Part shown: piece after piece, positions 17,552-26,011 of the stretch
How the letters are laid out: each line of letters opens with the position of its first letter
Position numbering within the stretch: the first letter of the stretch is position 1
Assembly: GCF_015714715.1 (NCBI RefSeq)
Contig: NZ_WAHS01000001.1
Location: 1,674,001-1,738,000, forward strand
Reading direction: 5' to 3'
Source of the DNA: Aestuariivirga litoralis
GTDB taxonomy: Bacteria > Pseudomonadota > Alphaproteobacteria > Rhizobiales > Aestuariivirgaceae
Length of the DNA: 64,000 nucleotides
Notes under the pieces: model-generated
Seen by the model: only the letters and a program-made list of their open reading frames with translations
What the model was told of the DNA's origin: nothing
Database searches by the model: none
Position numbers and translations under genes: made by a program

Positions 17552-18876
17552 GCCTGCACACCCGAAAACTGCGGCAACAGGTTGCCATGCGCCGCGATCA
17601 TCTCATCTACCATCGCGGCGATTTCGGGCAGCGACAATTCGGCTGCCGTGTGCGGGTCCATCGCGGCGGCGTGATAGATGTGGTCGCGCTTGCCAGTCTT
17701 CACCGCTTCGACCACCAATTCCTGCACATTGATATTGCTGCGCATGATAGCGGCCAGTTGCACCGGCACTTTGCCGACGCGGATGGGCTGGATGCCGTTG
17801 CGGTCCACATGGCAGGCCACTTCAACGGCGGCGGCATCGGGCAGGTTTTCGATCAGGCCGTCATTGCGCACATTGCCGTAAATCACGCTAGGAGCACCTG
17901 TGACGCAGGAATGGATGATGGCGGCGGCATATTCGCGGCTCTTGGTCACTTCGAGTGGTTCGTTCGATTGTTCCAATTCTTTCTTCAGATTGTGCCAACC
18001 CGCAATCTGGTTTTCGCAGCGGGTGATATATTCATCCAGCGGCACCTGGAATTTCTCAATCAGGTCCTCGCGCCCGCGCTTGATGAACCAAGGCGTGTAT
18101 TCGGAGAAATGCTCGGAGCTTTCAGTGACAAAATGACCGAAGCGTTTTAGCACTTCAAAGCGCACGGCTTCCTTGGGCGGGAACACGCCATCCGCAGCCA
18201 GCTTGCGCAGGCGCGGATAAAGATCTTCGCGCGCGCCATCGGGCAGGCGCTTTTCGAATTTGGTGAAGAAGGCCACGTGATTGAGGCCCGCGCAGTTGAA
18301 ATCGATATTGGCGATGTCTTCACCCAGCGTGCGCGCGAGGAATTGCGATGTGTCCTGCACCGAATGGCACAGGCCCACATAGCGGATGTGCGGAAACTTG
18401 TCCGCCATCGCCCAGGAGATCATCGCCATGGGGTTCACATAATTCATCATCAACGCTTTGGGGCAGTGCTGCTCCATGTCCTTCGCGATATCGAAGACCA
18501 CAGGGATGGTGCGCAGCGCGCGGAAGATGCCGCCTATGCCCAGCGTATCGGCAATGGTCTGGCGCACGCCAAATTTTTTTGGCACGGCAAAGTCCGTTAC
18601 CGTGGCGGGCTTGTAGCCGCCGACCTGCATCATCAGGATCACGAAGTCGGCGCCGTTGAGCGCATCAGCGCGATTGGTGGTGGCGGTGACTTTGGCGGGG
18701 ATGCCGAGCGTCTGGCAGATGCGTTGCGCCATGATGGTTGAAGTGGACAGGCGCGTTTCATCAATGTCGAAAAGCGAAATCTCGCTGCTGGCGAGTTCAT
18801 CATTGCTGAGAACATCGCTCAGAATATTGCGGGCAAACACCGTGCTGCCGGCACCAACGAGACAAATCTTGGCCAT
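17548..18876 (-). CDS. melA: Alpha-galactosidase, glycoside hydrolase family 4 (MelA-like)
   Basis: NAD- and metal-dependent glycosidase of family GH4, 442 aa. The dinucleotide fold starts at KICLVGAGST (3-12). N148-P149 in NYVNPMAM binds substrate, and C170-H171-S-V in VGLCHSVQ is the metal-ligand segment; the CHSV form is the one usually found in alpha-galactosidases and differs from those of 6-phosphoglucosidases. The frame extends to 18948, but the ATG at 18876 gives the family N-terminus. It heads a minus-strand operon with the SDR and the MalK-type ATPase and is divergent from an AraC regulator, an arrangement like melR-melA. Confidence 0.9.
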   Translation of the reverse strand: MAKICLVGAGSTVFARNILSDVLSNDELASSEISLFDIDETRLSTSTIMAQRICQTLGIPAKVTATTNRADALNGADFVILMMQVGGYKPATVTDFAVPKKFGVRQTIADTLGIGGIFRALRTIPVVFDIAKDMEQHCPKALMMNYVNPMAMISWAMADKFPHIRYVGLCHSVQDTSQFLARTLGEDIANIDFNCAGLNHVAFFTKFEKRLPDGAREDLYPRLRKLAADGVFPPKEAVRFEVLKRFGHFVTESSEHFSEYTPWFIKRGREDLIEKFQVPLDEYITRCENQIAGWHNLKKELEQSNEPLEVTKSREYAAAIIHSCVTGAPSVIYGNVRNDGLIENLPDAAAVEVACHVDRNGIQPIRVGKVPVQLAAIMRSNINVQELVVEAVKTGKRDHIYHAAAMDPHTAAELSLPEIAAMVDEMIAAHGNLLPQFSGVQA

Positions 18877-18889
18877 GGATAAAACACCT

Positions 18890-18929
18890 GGAAATTTCGG
18901 GTGAAAACTGTTTGCCACTGGTTTTCCGA
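18890..18929. promoter_or_regulatory. Candidate AraC-regulator binding sites between GH4 and araC-family genes
   Basis: GGAAATTTCGG (18890-18900) and GGTTTTCCGA (18920-18929) lie in the 113-bp divergent spacer. The same pair of words (GGAAATTCCG and the identical 10-mer GGTTTTCCGA) occurs at 21575-21636 before the transporter operon, in the same orientation and with the spacing lengthened by 22 bp. The repeats are seen directly; binding by the AraC protein is inference. Confidence 0.45.
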
Positions 18930-18989
18930 TAATTCTTGCTGAAAACACCCTGTTGATTCCTGTTTTTGAGTGTGTTGAGGTGGCCTTCG

Positions 18990-19865
18990 ATGCCCCAGCT
19001 TGACCCCGCCGAAACCGGCAACCGCTTCTTGCAGCCGCAATCTTTTCTGGCTGAAACCCATATGGTTGAGCCGATGCCGGAGGCGCATTGGCATGATCAT
19101 GTGGAGCTGAACGTCATTATCAAAGGCGGCATGACTTACCTGATCAATGGCAAGCAGGTGGATCTGCATGAGGGCGGCATTTATTGCTTCTGGGCCGCGG
19201 TGCCGCATCAAGTGATTTCGGCGCTGGATGAGACGAAGCTGGTTTGTGTCTATGTGCCGTTCGCGGATTTTCTTTCACTCGTTGTGTCGAGTGAGTTCCG
19301 CGATGAGCTTCTGGCCGGGCATGTGATGACTTGCGACAAGACTGATCCGACGGACGTGACCACTGTGACGCGTTGGGCGCAGGAATGGGAAAGTGACGAA
19401 GAGCAGCTGACCAACCTGCTGCGCGATGAAGCGCGGCTGCGTGTGCGCAGGCTGGCGTTGAATGCTTGCCGCGCCGACAAGGTGAAGCGCGCGAAGGAGC
19501 CGGATCACAAGCGCGACACGGCGCATATTGCCGACAAGCGCACCATCGCGCGCGTGCAGGTGATGACCAGTTTCATCAACAGCGATTTCATGAATCCGAT
19601 TGATGTTTCGGATGTTGCAAAAGTGAGCGGGCTGCATCCGAGCAGCGCCACCGCAACATTCCGCAAAGTGCTGGGGCAATCGATTGCGCAATATTTGCGG
19701 CAGCGCCGTTTGAACCATGCGCTGAAGCTGCTGGCCGATACCGACATGGCAATCATCGAAGTGGCTTATGAAAGCGGGCATGGTTCACTCACCCGCTTCT
19801 ACGACGCGTTTCAGCGGCAGGTGGGCTGCACGCCGAAGGATTATCGCCGCCGCTTCAGGTCATAA
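18990..19865 (+). CDS. AraC-family transcriptional regulator (cupin + HTH)
   Basis: Transcription regulator, 291 aa. An N-terminal cupin-like sensor domain (about 20-110, with EAHWHDHVELNVIIKGG and the H-rich strand) is followed by two helix-turn-helix units (about 185-291: VSDVAKVSGLHPSSATATFRK, then IIEVAYESGHGSLTRFYDAF), ending in the AraC signature GCTPKDYRRRF. The TTG at 18966 is less likely than the ATG at 18990, which has GAGG at 9 bp. It is divergent from the alpha-galactosidase operon and resembles MelR in size and context. It probably responds to a galactoside and controls both halves of the split transport locus. Confidence 0.9.
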   Translation: MPQLDPAETGNRFLQPQSFLAETHMVEPMPEAHWHDHVELNVIIKGGMTYLINGKQVDLHEGGIYCFWAAVPHQVISALDETKLVCVYVPFADFLSLVVSSEFRDELLAGHVMTCDKTDPTDVTTVTRWAQEWESDEEQLTNLLRDEARLRVRRLALNACRADKVKRAKEPDHKRDTAHIADKRTIARVQVMTSFINSDFMNPIDVSDVAKVSGLHPSSATATFRKVLGQSIAQYLRQRRLNHALKLLADTDMAIIEVAYESGHGSLTRFYDAFQRQVGCTPKDYRRRFRS

Positions 19866-19875
19866 TTAAAGTGGC

Positions 19876-19923
19876 GCGTGACCGGACGCAAAACCGGCGT
19901 CCACTTTTGCTGGTCACGCTTTT
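19876..19923. terminator. Nested hairpin terminator between convergent araC and ridA genes
   Basis: GCGTGACC (19876-19883) pairs with GGTCACGC (19912-19919), followed by TTTT. An inner stem, GGACGC/GCGTCC, sits in the loop, and AAAGTGG/CCACTTT offers an alternative pairing. The structure ends the plus-strand regulator gene and overlaps the stop codon of the convergent ridA gene, so it may act in both directions. Confidence 0.75.
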
Positions 19924-20375
19924 ATCAGGAAGATCGCTTCGATCTCTACCGTCATCCGGTTTGGCAATGAGCCCACGCCCACGGCGGAGCGCGCGTGTTT
20001 GCCGGCCTCGCCCAGCACTTCGACGAAGAGATCGGAACAGCCATTGATGACTTTGGGGTGATCGGAAAAATCCGGCTCGGCATTGACCATGCCAAGCAAT
20101 TTCACCACCGCCTCGATGCGCGATAATTCACCGAGTGCGGCCTTGGCGGTGGCCAGCAATTGCAGGCCGGTGGTGCGGGCATCGGCATAGCCCTGTGCTA
20201 TATCCGCAGTGAGGCCGAGGCGGCCGACACTATAAGTTCCCTCCGGCAGCTTCGGGCCCTGCCCTGAGAGATAGAGGAACGGCCCGGCGAAACGCCAAGG
20301 CACGTAAGTTGCCACCGGCACGGGCGGCTTGGGCAGAACCAGACCCAGTTGCTGCAGGCGTTCTTCAGGTGTCAT
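19914..20375 (-). CDS. RidA/YjgF-family enamine/imine deaminase
   Basis: Small cytoplasmic protein of the RidA (YjgF/L-PSP) family, 153 aa, which hydrolyses reactive enamine/imine intermediates released by PLP- and flavin-dependent amino-acid enzymes. The C-terminal part (VGSLPNRMTVEIEAIFLI) carries the conserved Arg that holds the carboxylate and the VEIEA strand. The N-terminus has a longer lead than typical 125-130 aa RidA. It overlaps the D-threonine aldolase-like gene by 4 bp (ATGA) and is translated after it. Together with the DadA-like dehydrogenase at 24764, it fits a pathway that makes imines from D-amino acids. Confidence 0.87.
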   Translation of the reverse strand: MTPEERLQQLGLVLPKPPVPVATYVPWRFAGPFLYLSGQGPKLPEGTYSVGRLGLTADIAQGYADARTTGLQLLATAKAALGELSRIEAVVKLLGMVNAEPDFSDHPKVINGCSDLFVEVLGEAGKHARSAVGVGSLPNRMTVEIEAIFLIKA

Positions 20376-21481
20376 TGCACTTTTCCTCTTGCATCGACTT
20401 TCACAGCACCCAGCACTTCGTTGCCCCGCACGAAGACCACCTTGTCGAACAGGTTGTTGACCGGGCAGACGTGATTCATGGTGATACGCACTTGCTCGCC
20501 CACTTTCAGCGGGCGCGGGCTGGTGCTTGTGTCGAGATAGCCATGTTCTTCATTCAAGGCATAAACCGGGATCATGTTCAGATCCTGCACCACGCCGTAT
20601 CCCGGCAGTGGCGAGAGATCGCTGGTGAGAGCTTTGGAACCTGCGTCGATCAGCGCGCGCTCCGGCGTGGGCGTGCTGACCACCGTAGCGAGAACAGTCT
20701 CTGCACAATCGGCAAAGGTGTAAGCGCCCACGGCCACTTGCGTGCGGTCATTATAGATGTTGGTGCCCACGCGATATTCGGTCACTTCTTCGAGACCGCT
20801 TTCATCCCACAGGTCCTTGGAGCCACCGGAGCTGACGCGCGGGCAAGGCAAGCCGGATTTGCTGAGGCCCTGCTTGGCTTCAGCGATAAAGGCCGCCACT
20901 TCCTTGCGCTTGAAGGCGGGCGGATAGGTCATCAGGCCGCCGAAGGTGAGGCCGGCGGTGTTTTCAATTCGCTCGGCCAATGCCACGGCGGCGGCCGGCG
21001 ATTGCACGCCATTGCGGCCCATGCCGGTATCGCATTCGACCAGGACTTCGAGTTTGCGCCCGCCGAGCTTGGCGGCGAGGGCTAGGCTCTCGATCACTTC
21101 TACGCTGTCTGCCACTACCGCAATATCAGTGCGATTCATCAATTTTGCCAAGCGCTCCTGCTTGGCGCGGCCCAGAACGTTGAAAGTGAGCAACTGGTCC
21201 CTGATGCCGGCATCGGCCATCACTTCGGCCTCGCCCAGTTTCTGCACGCAGATGCCTTTTGCGCCGAGTGCGATTTGCAGACGCGCAACTGAAGCGAGTT
21301 TATGCGTCTTGATATGCGGGCGGCTGGCGATGCCGAGCTTGTCGCAATGCGCCTGCCATTTCACCAGATTGGCCAGCATGATATCGAAATCGATGATCGG
21401 CACCGGGGTTTCCAGATCTTCCAACCGCTTGCCCATCGGCTCGAAATCGAAGAAGCTTTCCGCATTGATCTTGGCTGGCAC
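20372..21481 (-). CDS. D-threonine aldolase / DSD1-like PLP enzyme
   Basis: PLP enzyme with the alanine-racemase-type barrel, 369 aa. The Schiff-base lysine is K58 in RPHIKTHK, the standard motif of D-threonine aldolases and D-serine dehydratases of the DSD1 type. H337 and C339 in MNHVCPVNN are the metal-binding pair of that group. ECDTGMGRNG is the PLP phosphate/ring region. Family members cleave D-beta-hydroxy-alpha-amino acids to glycine and an aldehyde, or dehydrate D-serine. The choice between these cannot be made. It is first in a two-gene operon with ridA and divergent from the transporter operon at 21715. Confidence 0.85.
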   Translation of the reverse strand: MPAKINAESFFDFEPMGKRLEDLETPVPIIDFDIMLANLVKWQAHCDKLGIASRPHIKTHKLASVARLQIALGAKGICVQKLGEAEVMADAGIRDQLLTFNVLGRAKQERLAKLMNRTDIAVVADSVEVIESLALAAKLGGRKLEVLVECDTGMGRNGVQSPAAAVALAERIENTAGLTFGGLMTYPPAFKRKEVAAFIAEAKQGLSKSGLPCPRVSSGGSKDLWDESGLEEVTEYRVGTNIYNDRTQVAVGAYTFADCAETVLATVVSTPTPERALIDAGSKALTSDLSPLPGYGVVQDLNMIPVYALNEEHGYLDTSTSPRPLKVGEQVRITMNHVCPVNNLFDKVVFVRGNEVLGAVKVDARGKVQ

Positions 21482-21574
21482 GGCACATTCCTCAGCAGGG
21501 TGATGAGGCTTTGAGCATCGGTTGAACGCGCCGCGCGGTCAAGCTTCGGCATGATGCCTGCGCCAAAATTTTCC

Positions 21575-21636
21575 GGAAATTCCGCTCAAAAAGCAGAAAG
21601 GTTCCGGCGAAAGCGGCAAGAAAATCGGTTTTCCGA
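21575..21636. promoter_or_regulatory. Candidate AraC-regulator binding sites before transporter operon
   Basis: GGAAATTCCG (21575-21584) and GGTTTTCCGA (21627-21636) repeat the two words seen between the GH4 and AraC genes. They lie in the 233-bp spacer between the divergent D-threonine aldolase-like gene and the sugar-binding protein gene, so they could control either or both. The second site ends 79 bp before the binding-protein start. Confidence 0.45.
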
Positions 21637-21714
21637 GCGATAGCCTTCTTCCTTAAGTTGCTCGCAGAAGCACAGGATTCAGCCGCCTACGCGCGGCACA
21701 ACAGGAGAGAGAAG

Positions 21715-22977
21715 ATGAAATTCAACCGATCACGTTTGGCCTTTGTCACTGCCGCCCTGTTGCTGGGCGTGGCGCATGGGGCCTTTGCCGATGACAAGCC
21801 ATTTGCCGGGCAATCAATCACTGTGCTGCTGCCCTCGCCGCAGGATGCCAATATGGCGGCTGATTTCGAGAAGGCCACCGGCATCAAGCTCGACCTGCAG
21901 ACGGCGAGCTGGGACGATGTATCGGTCAAGGTTTCAACCGCATTGCTGGCCGGGACAGCACCTGCCGATGTGACCGAGTTTGACTGGTCGTGGACAGGGC
22001 AGTTTGCTGCCGCCGGCTGGTATGTGCCGCTGAATGATGTGGTGAGCAAGGAAACCCAGGAAGACGTGAAGGGTTCGGCGCTGTTCAACATCAATGGCCA
22101 GCTTCTCGCCGTGCCTTACACCAATGACTTCCGCGTGATGCTGATCAACAAGAAGCATTTCGATGATGCTGGCGTGAAGGCGATCCCGAAGACACTCGAT
22201 GAACTTGTGGCCGCTGCCAAGGCAATCAAGGACAAGGGCATCACCAAATATCCGATTGGCCTGCCGCTTTCGGCCACCGAAGGCGCATCGACCAGCTGGT
22301 ATCTGCTGACCAAGGCGTTCGGCGGCGATCTCTTTGACAAGGACATGAATCCGTTATTCACCGCCAAGGACTCCGCCGGTTACAAGGCGATGGCGTTTGA
22401 AATGCAGCTGCTGAAAGACGGCCTGGTTGACCCGGCTTCGACCGGCCTGAAAGACAGCGACATCAATGACACGGTGTTTGCGAAGGGCCTGACCAGCATC
22501 ATGATCAGCGGCGAGCCTGGCCGCCTGGGCCAATATTCCGATCCGAAGCAATCCACCGTGGCGGGCCAAGTGGCGGCCATTCCGGTTGCCACCGCCAGCG
22601 GCACGACGCGCAGCTTCGGCCTGCTGGAAGGGCTTGGCATTCCGAAGTCTTCGCCCAACCAGGACGCAGCAAAGGAATTCGTGAAGTGGATGACGGCGAA
22701 GGAATTCCAGATCCACAATTATTCCAACGGCGTGTTACCCACCCGCACATCAGCGCTGGCCGATTTGCAGAAAGACGGCAAGCTGATCAGCGGCGAAGCT
22801 TTGGTCGCGCAAGCACCGACCGTTGAACCACTTTTCCCGGCTGGGGCGCCAACATGGTATCCGCAATTCTCACTGGCGGTGAACACCTCGATCAACTCTG
22901 TAGCCAAGGGCGAGATTTCGATTGATGATGCCATGAAGCGGATTGCAGACGCCGTGGTTGAAGCTAAGAAACAGTGA
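21715..22977 (+). CDS. Carbohydrate ABC transporter substrate-binding protein (CUT1, family 1)
   Basis: Periplasmic binding protein of the SBP_bac_1 type, 420 aa, the class that binds oligosaccharides or glycosides. The start at 21715 is supported by AGGAGAGAG just upstream and a signal peptide (MKFNRSRLAFVTAALLLG, cleavage after AFA near residue 25); the open frame from 21658 adds a non-signal extension. EFDWSWTGQFAAAGWYVPL and the C-terminal NTSINSVAKGEISIDDAM are typical of the family. It is followed by two permeases with a 4-bp overlap. Linked GH4 alpha-galactosidase and AraC genes suggest an alpha-galactoside ligand, as inference. Confidence 0.9.
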   Translation: MKFNRSRLAFVTAALLLGVAHGAFADDKPFAGQSITVLLPSPQDANMAADFEKATGIKLDLQTASWDDVSVKVSTALLAGTAPADVTEFDWSWTGQFAAAGWYVPLNDVVSKETQEDVKGSALFNINGQLLAVPYTNDFRVMLINKKHFDDAGVKAIPKTLDELVAAAKAIKDKGITKYPIGLPLSATEGASTSWYLLTKAFGGDLFDKDMNPLFTAKDSAGYKAMAFEMQLLKDGLVDPASTGLKDSDINDTVFAKGLTSIMISGEPGRLGQYSDPKQSTVAGQVAAIPVATASGTTRSFGLLEGLGIPKSSPNQDAAKEFVKWMTAKEFQIHNYSNGVLPTRTSALADLQKDGKLISGEALVAQAPTVEPLFPAGAPTWYPQFSLAVNTSINSVAKGEISIDDAMKRIADAVVEAKKQ

Positions 22978-23894
22978 CTGTTCACATTATCTCCTCCCCG
23001 ACTTCGAAGCCCCTTGGCGTTGGAAAATATCCCGACGCCATGTTGGGCTTCTTTCTTATTCTGCCGATCATCCTCACCATGGGCAGCCTGGTGTTCTACC
23101 CGCTGCTGGCCACCTTCTGGGACAGTTTGCACCGGGTGGACCCGTTGCAGCAGGGCACGCCGTTTGTCGGGATTGCCAATTACACGCGGGTGTTCGACGA
23201 TGCTGAAGTGGGCCGTTCGTGGTTCAACACGTTCAAATATGTCTTGCTGGCGGTGTTTCTGGAAACCGTGTTTGGCGTTCTCGCTGCGGCGCTGATCAAC
23301 CAGGTGAAGCGTGGGCGGCAATGGGTGCTGGCGGCGATCGTGCTGCCCTGGGCCTTGCCCCCGGTGGTGAGTGCCGTCATTTGGGAATGGATTTATGCGC
23401 CGGGGCCGGGCCTGCTGAATGGGGCGCTGACGGCGATGGGGTTGCCGTTCGAAGATTTCGTCTGGTTCAATAACAGCACATTGGCGCTGCTGCTGATCAC
23501 GCTGGTTCATGTCTGGCGGATGATGCCGCTGACCATCGTGATCGTGCTGGCGGCGATGCAGGGCATTCCTGGCGAGCTTTATGAAGCGGCTCGCATGGAT
23601 GGATCATCACGCTTTGGCATGTTCCGCACGATCACGCTACCGCTGACGCGCGGTGCCATTGCCGTGGCGATGACCAATGCGACGGTCGCCGCCTTCAACC
23701 TGTTTGACGAAGCGATTGTGCTTGCGCGCAACAGCGTTGAGACGCGGCCGATCCTGATTCAGATTTATCTGGAGGCCTTCCGTAAATTTCACTTCTCCTA
23801 TGGCATGGCGCTGTCTTTGATGGTGACTGCTGTGTCGCTGCTGGTGTCGCTGGGTTATGTGATGCGCATCCACAAGAATACGAGGCTTGATTGA
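22974..23894 (+). CDS. Carbohydrate ABC transporter permease (MalF/UgpA-like)
   Basis: Inner-membrane permease, 306 aa, with six predicted helices, the first at about 22-45 (MLGFFLILPIILTMGSLVFY). The EAA loop ELYEAARMDGSSRFGMFRTI is followed by TLPLTRGA. It starts with GTG at 22974, overlapping the binding-protein stop (GTGA), and ends at TGATG with the next permease. It is of the sugar CUT1 class, and its ATPase is not adjacent; the MalK-type protein at 15698-16759 is the likely partner. Confidence 0.9.
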   Translation: MTVHIISSPTSKPLGVGKYPDAMLGFFLILPIILTMGSLVFYPLLATFWDSLHRVDPLQQGTPFVGIANYTRVFDDAEVGRSWFNTFKYVLLAVFLETVFGVLAAALINQVKRGRQWVLAAIVLPWALPPVVSAVIWEWIYAPGPGLLNGALTAMGLPFEDFVWFNNSTLALLLITLVHVWRMMPLTIVIVLAAMQGIPGELYEAARMDGSSRFGMFRTITLPLTRGAIAVAMTNATVAAFNLFDEAIVLARNSVETRPILIQIYLEAFRKFHFSYGMALSLMVTAVSLLVSLGYVMRIHKNTRLD

Positions 23895-24751
23895 TGCAGA
23901 GCGCGTGGTCTCACCGGATTGTTGTTTGGTTGGGCGTGGGCTTGCTGCTGCTTTGGTCGCTGGTGCCGATCTATTGGACGCTGGCCACCAGTCTGACGCC
24001 CGCGATGGATTTCAATATGCGGCCGATCCACTTTTATCCGTGGCATTTGACGCTGGATCACTATGCGCGGCTGTTCGGCATCACCGCCAACACGATTGGA
24101 GGCGTGAACACGGCCAACCAGTTCAAGCTGGCGCTGCTCAACAGCATCATCACATCAGGTGGGGCGACAATCCTTTGCGTGCTGTTCTCGCTGATGGGTG
24201 CCTATGCGTTCACGCGGCTGGAATTTCCGGGGCGGCAGATTATTTTCTATCTGGTGGTCGGCACGTTGGCTATTCCGGGTTATGCGGTTCTCATTCCTCT
24301 CTTCCGCATCATGGTGAGCCTGCACCAGATTGATGCCTATCTCGGTGTTACGCTGATCTATGTCACCGCCTTCCTGCCACTGTGCCTGTGGCTTCTGAAA
24401 GGTATTCTCGACATTCTGCCGCGCTCGCTGGAAGAGGCGGCGCGGATGGATGGCGCGGGCCATATCCGCATCCTTGCCGAGATCATCACGCCGCTGGCCG
24501 CACCCGGATTAACGGCGGCGGCCATTCTCACATTCCTAGGTGCATGGGGGCAGTTTCTGGTGCCGCTGGTGTTCTCGCCCAAGGCCACCAAGCCGCTCAC
24601 CGTGATGATCCCGGAATTTGTGGGCAAGAATTTCATCGACTACGGCCTGATCATGGCATCCGGCACCGTGGCGATTTTTGTGCCCTGCTTGCTGGTGATT
24701 TTCCTCAACAAATATCTGATCTCAGGGCTGCTCGCCGGCTCCGGCAAGTGA
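23894..24751 (+). CDS. Carbohydrate ABC transporter permease (MalG/UgpE-like)
   Basis: Second inner-membrane permease of the importer, 285 aa. The ATG at 23894 shares its A with the upstream TGA (TGATG); a TTG one codon earlier is less likely. The N-terminal helix (VVWLGVGLLLLWSLVPIYW) and the EAA loop SLEEAARMDGAGHIRILAEI with ITPLAAPGL fit MalG/UgpE permeases. The insertion FGITANTIGGVNTANQ in the first periplasmic loop lies where the family has the FxNSxxxS segment. The gene ends 12 bp before the DadA-like oxidoreductase, which is therefore in the same transcript. Confidence 0.9.
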   Translation: MQSAWSHRIVVWLGVGLLLLWSLVPIYWTLATSLTPAMDFNMRPIHFYPWHLTLDHYARLFGITANTIGGVNTANQFKLALLNSIITSGGATILCVLFSLMGAYAFTRLEFPGRQIIFYLVVGTLAIPGYAVLIPLFRIMVSLHQIDAYLGVTLIYVTAFLPLCLWLLKGILDILPRSLEEAARMDGAGHIRILAEIITPLAAPGLTAAAILTFLGAWGQFLVPLVFSPKATKPLTVMIPEFVGKNFIDYGLIMASGTVAIFVPCLLVIFLNKYLISGLLAGSGK

Positions 24752-24763
24752 TAGAACGGCCGG

Positions 24764-26011
24764 ATGAAAACTGAAGTTGAAACCGTGATCATCGGTGCCG
24801 GCATCATTGGCTTGGCCACGGCGTTTCATCTGGCTCGTGAGGGGCGCGAGGTGATGCTGATTGATCCGCGCGGCGCGGGCGGTGGCACATCCTTCGGCAA
24901 TGCCTGCACTCTGGCACCCTATGCAGTTACACCGGTGGGCCACCCCGATATTATCTCTTCGCTGCCCGGCCTACTGTTCAGTGCCGATAGCCCGTTGGCG
25001 ATGCGGTGGAGCGCGCTGCCGCAGCTGTTGCCGTGGCTGATGCGCTTTGCCCGCGAATGCACGCCGGGCCGCACGCGGGCAAATGCGGCGCATATTGCCA
25101 CGCTGCTGAAAGGGGCTGTGCCGGAATGGCAGCAACTGGCGGCGGATGCGGGTGTTGCGCAGCTGTTTCACACCAAGGGATGCCTCTATGCCTATCACCA
25201 GCCTGATCCCACGGTGCTGACCGGTTGGCCGGCGCGCTTGAGGGCGGCGCATGGGACGCAGCTGGAAGTTCTGAACGAGGCCGAGGTGGCGAAACTGGAA
25301 CCGCAGCTTCCACCGATGAAAGGTGGTGGTATTTATTTTCCAGATGCCAAGCACATCGATGATCCTGCGACTTTGACCCAGACTCTTATGTCAGCCGTGG
25401 TCAAACGCGGTGGAGTTCTGCATCAAGCGAGCGTGACCGGCATTGCACCTTTGGATGACGGACGGGTGCGGGTGGAGGGCAATGGATTTTCTGTCACTGC
25501 GCGCAAGGTGGTATTGTCTGCGGGCGCTTGGTCGAAGCCACTGGCGCAGAGGATCGGAGATGACTTTCCGCTGGAAACCGAGCGTGGCTATCACCTCGAA
25601 TTTGCCTGTGAGACGCCACTGCTGAACCGGCCCGTGAGCCCGATTGAATTTGGATTCTATCTCACACCGCTCACGGGACGATTGCGCGCTGCGGGCACGG
25701 TGGAACTGGGCGGGCTGGTTGCGCCTCAAAATGAAAAGCGGCTTGCTTACATCGAGAAGCGCGTGCGGGCGGTGTTTCCGCAGCTGGGGCCGGTCGCTTC
25801 GACCTGGCTGGGCTTCCGGCCATCGCTGCCGGATTCACTGCCGGTCATCGGGCCATCGTCCAAGCATCCATCCGTAATCTACGCCTTTGGTCATGGCCAT
25901 ATTGGGATGACGCTGGGGGCGATCACCGGGCGGCTGGTGAAGGAGATGATTGTGGGCGGCAAGAATTCGGATGAGGCGGCGGCCTTCTCGCCGCGGCGCT
26001 TCACGTCTTGA
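24764..26011 (+). CDS. FAD-dependent D-amino acid dehydrogenase-like oxidoreductase (DadA family)
   Basis: Flavoprotein of the DAO/DadA family, 415 aa, which oxidises D-amino acids or related amines to imino acids and passes electrons on to the respiratory chain. The FAD Rossmann motif is VIIGAGIIGLATAFHLA (8-24), with LIDPRGAGGGTSFGNA after it. The C-terminal FAD contact is GHGHIGMTLGA (about 375-385). With RidA and the D-threonine aldolase-like enzyme across the divergent promoter, it suggests use of D-amino acids or hydroxy-D-amino acids. It overlaps the convergent peptide ATPase gene by 11 bp. Confidence 0.87.
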   Translation: MKTEVETVIIGAGIIGLATAFHLAREGREVMLIDPRGAGGGTSFGNACTLAPYAVTPVGHPDIISSLPGLLFSADSPLAMRWSALPQLLPWLMRFARECTPGRTRANAAHIATLLKGAVPEWQQLAADAGVAQLFHTKGCLYAYHQPDPTVLTGWPARLRAAHGTQLEVLNEAEVAKLEPQLPPMKGGGIYFPDAKHIDDPATLTQTLMSAVVKRGGVLHQASVTGIAPLDDGRVRVEGNGFSVTARKVVLSAGAWSKPLAQRIGDDFPLETERGYHLEFACETPLLNRPVSPIEFGFYLTPLTGRLRAAGTVELGGLVAPQNEKRLAYIEKRVRAVFPQLGPVASTWLGFRPSLPDSLPVIGPSSKHPSVIYAFGHGHIGMTLGAITGRLVKEMIVGGKNSDEAAAFSPRRFTS

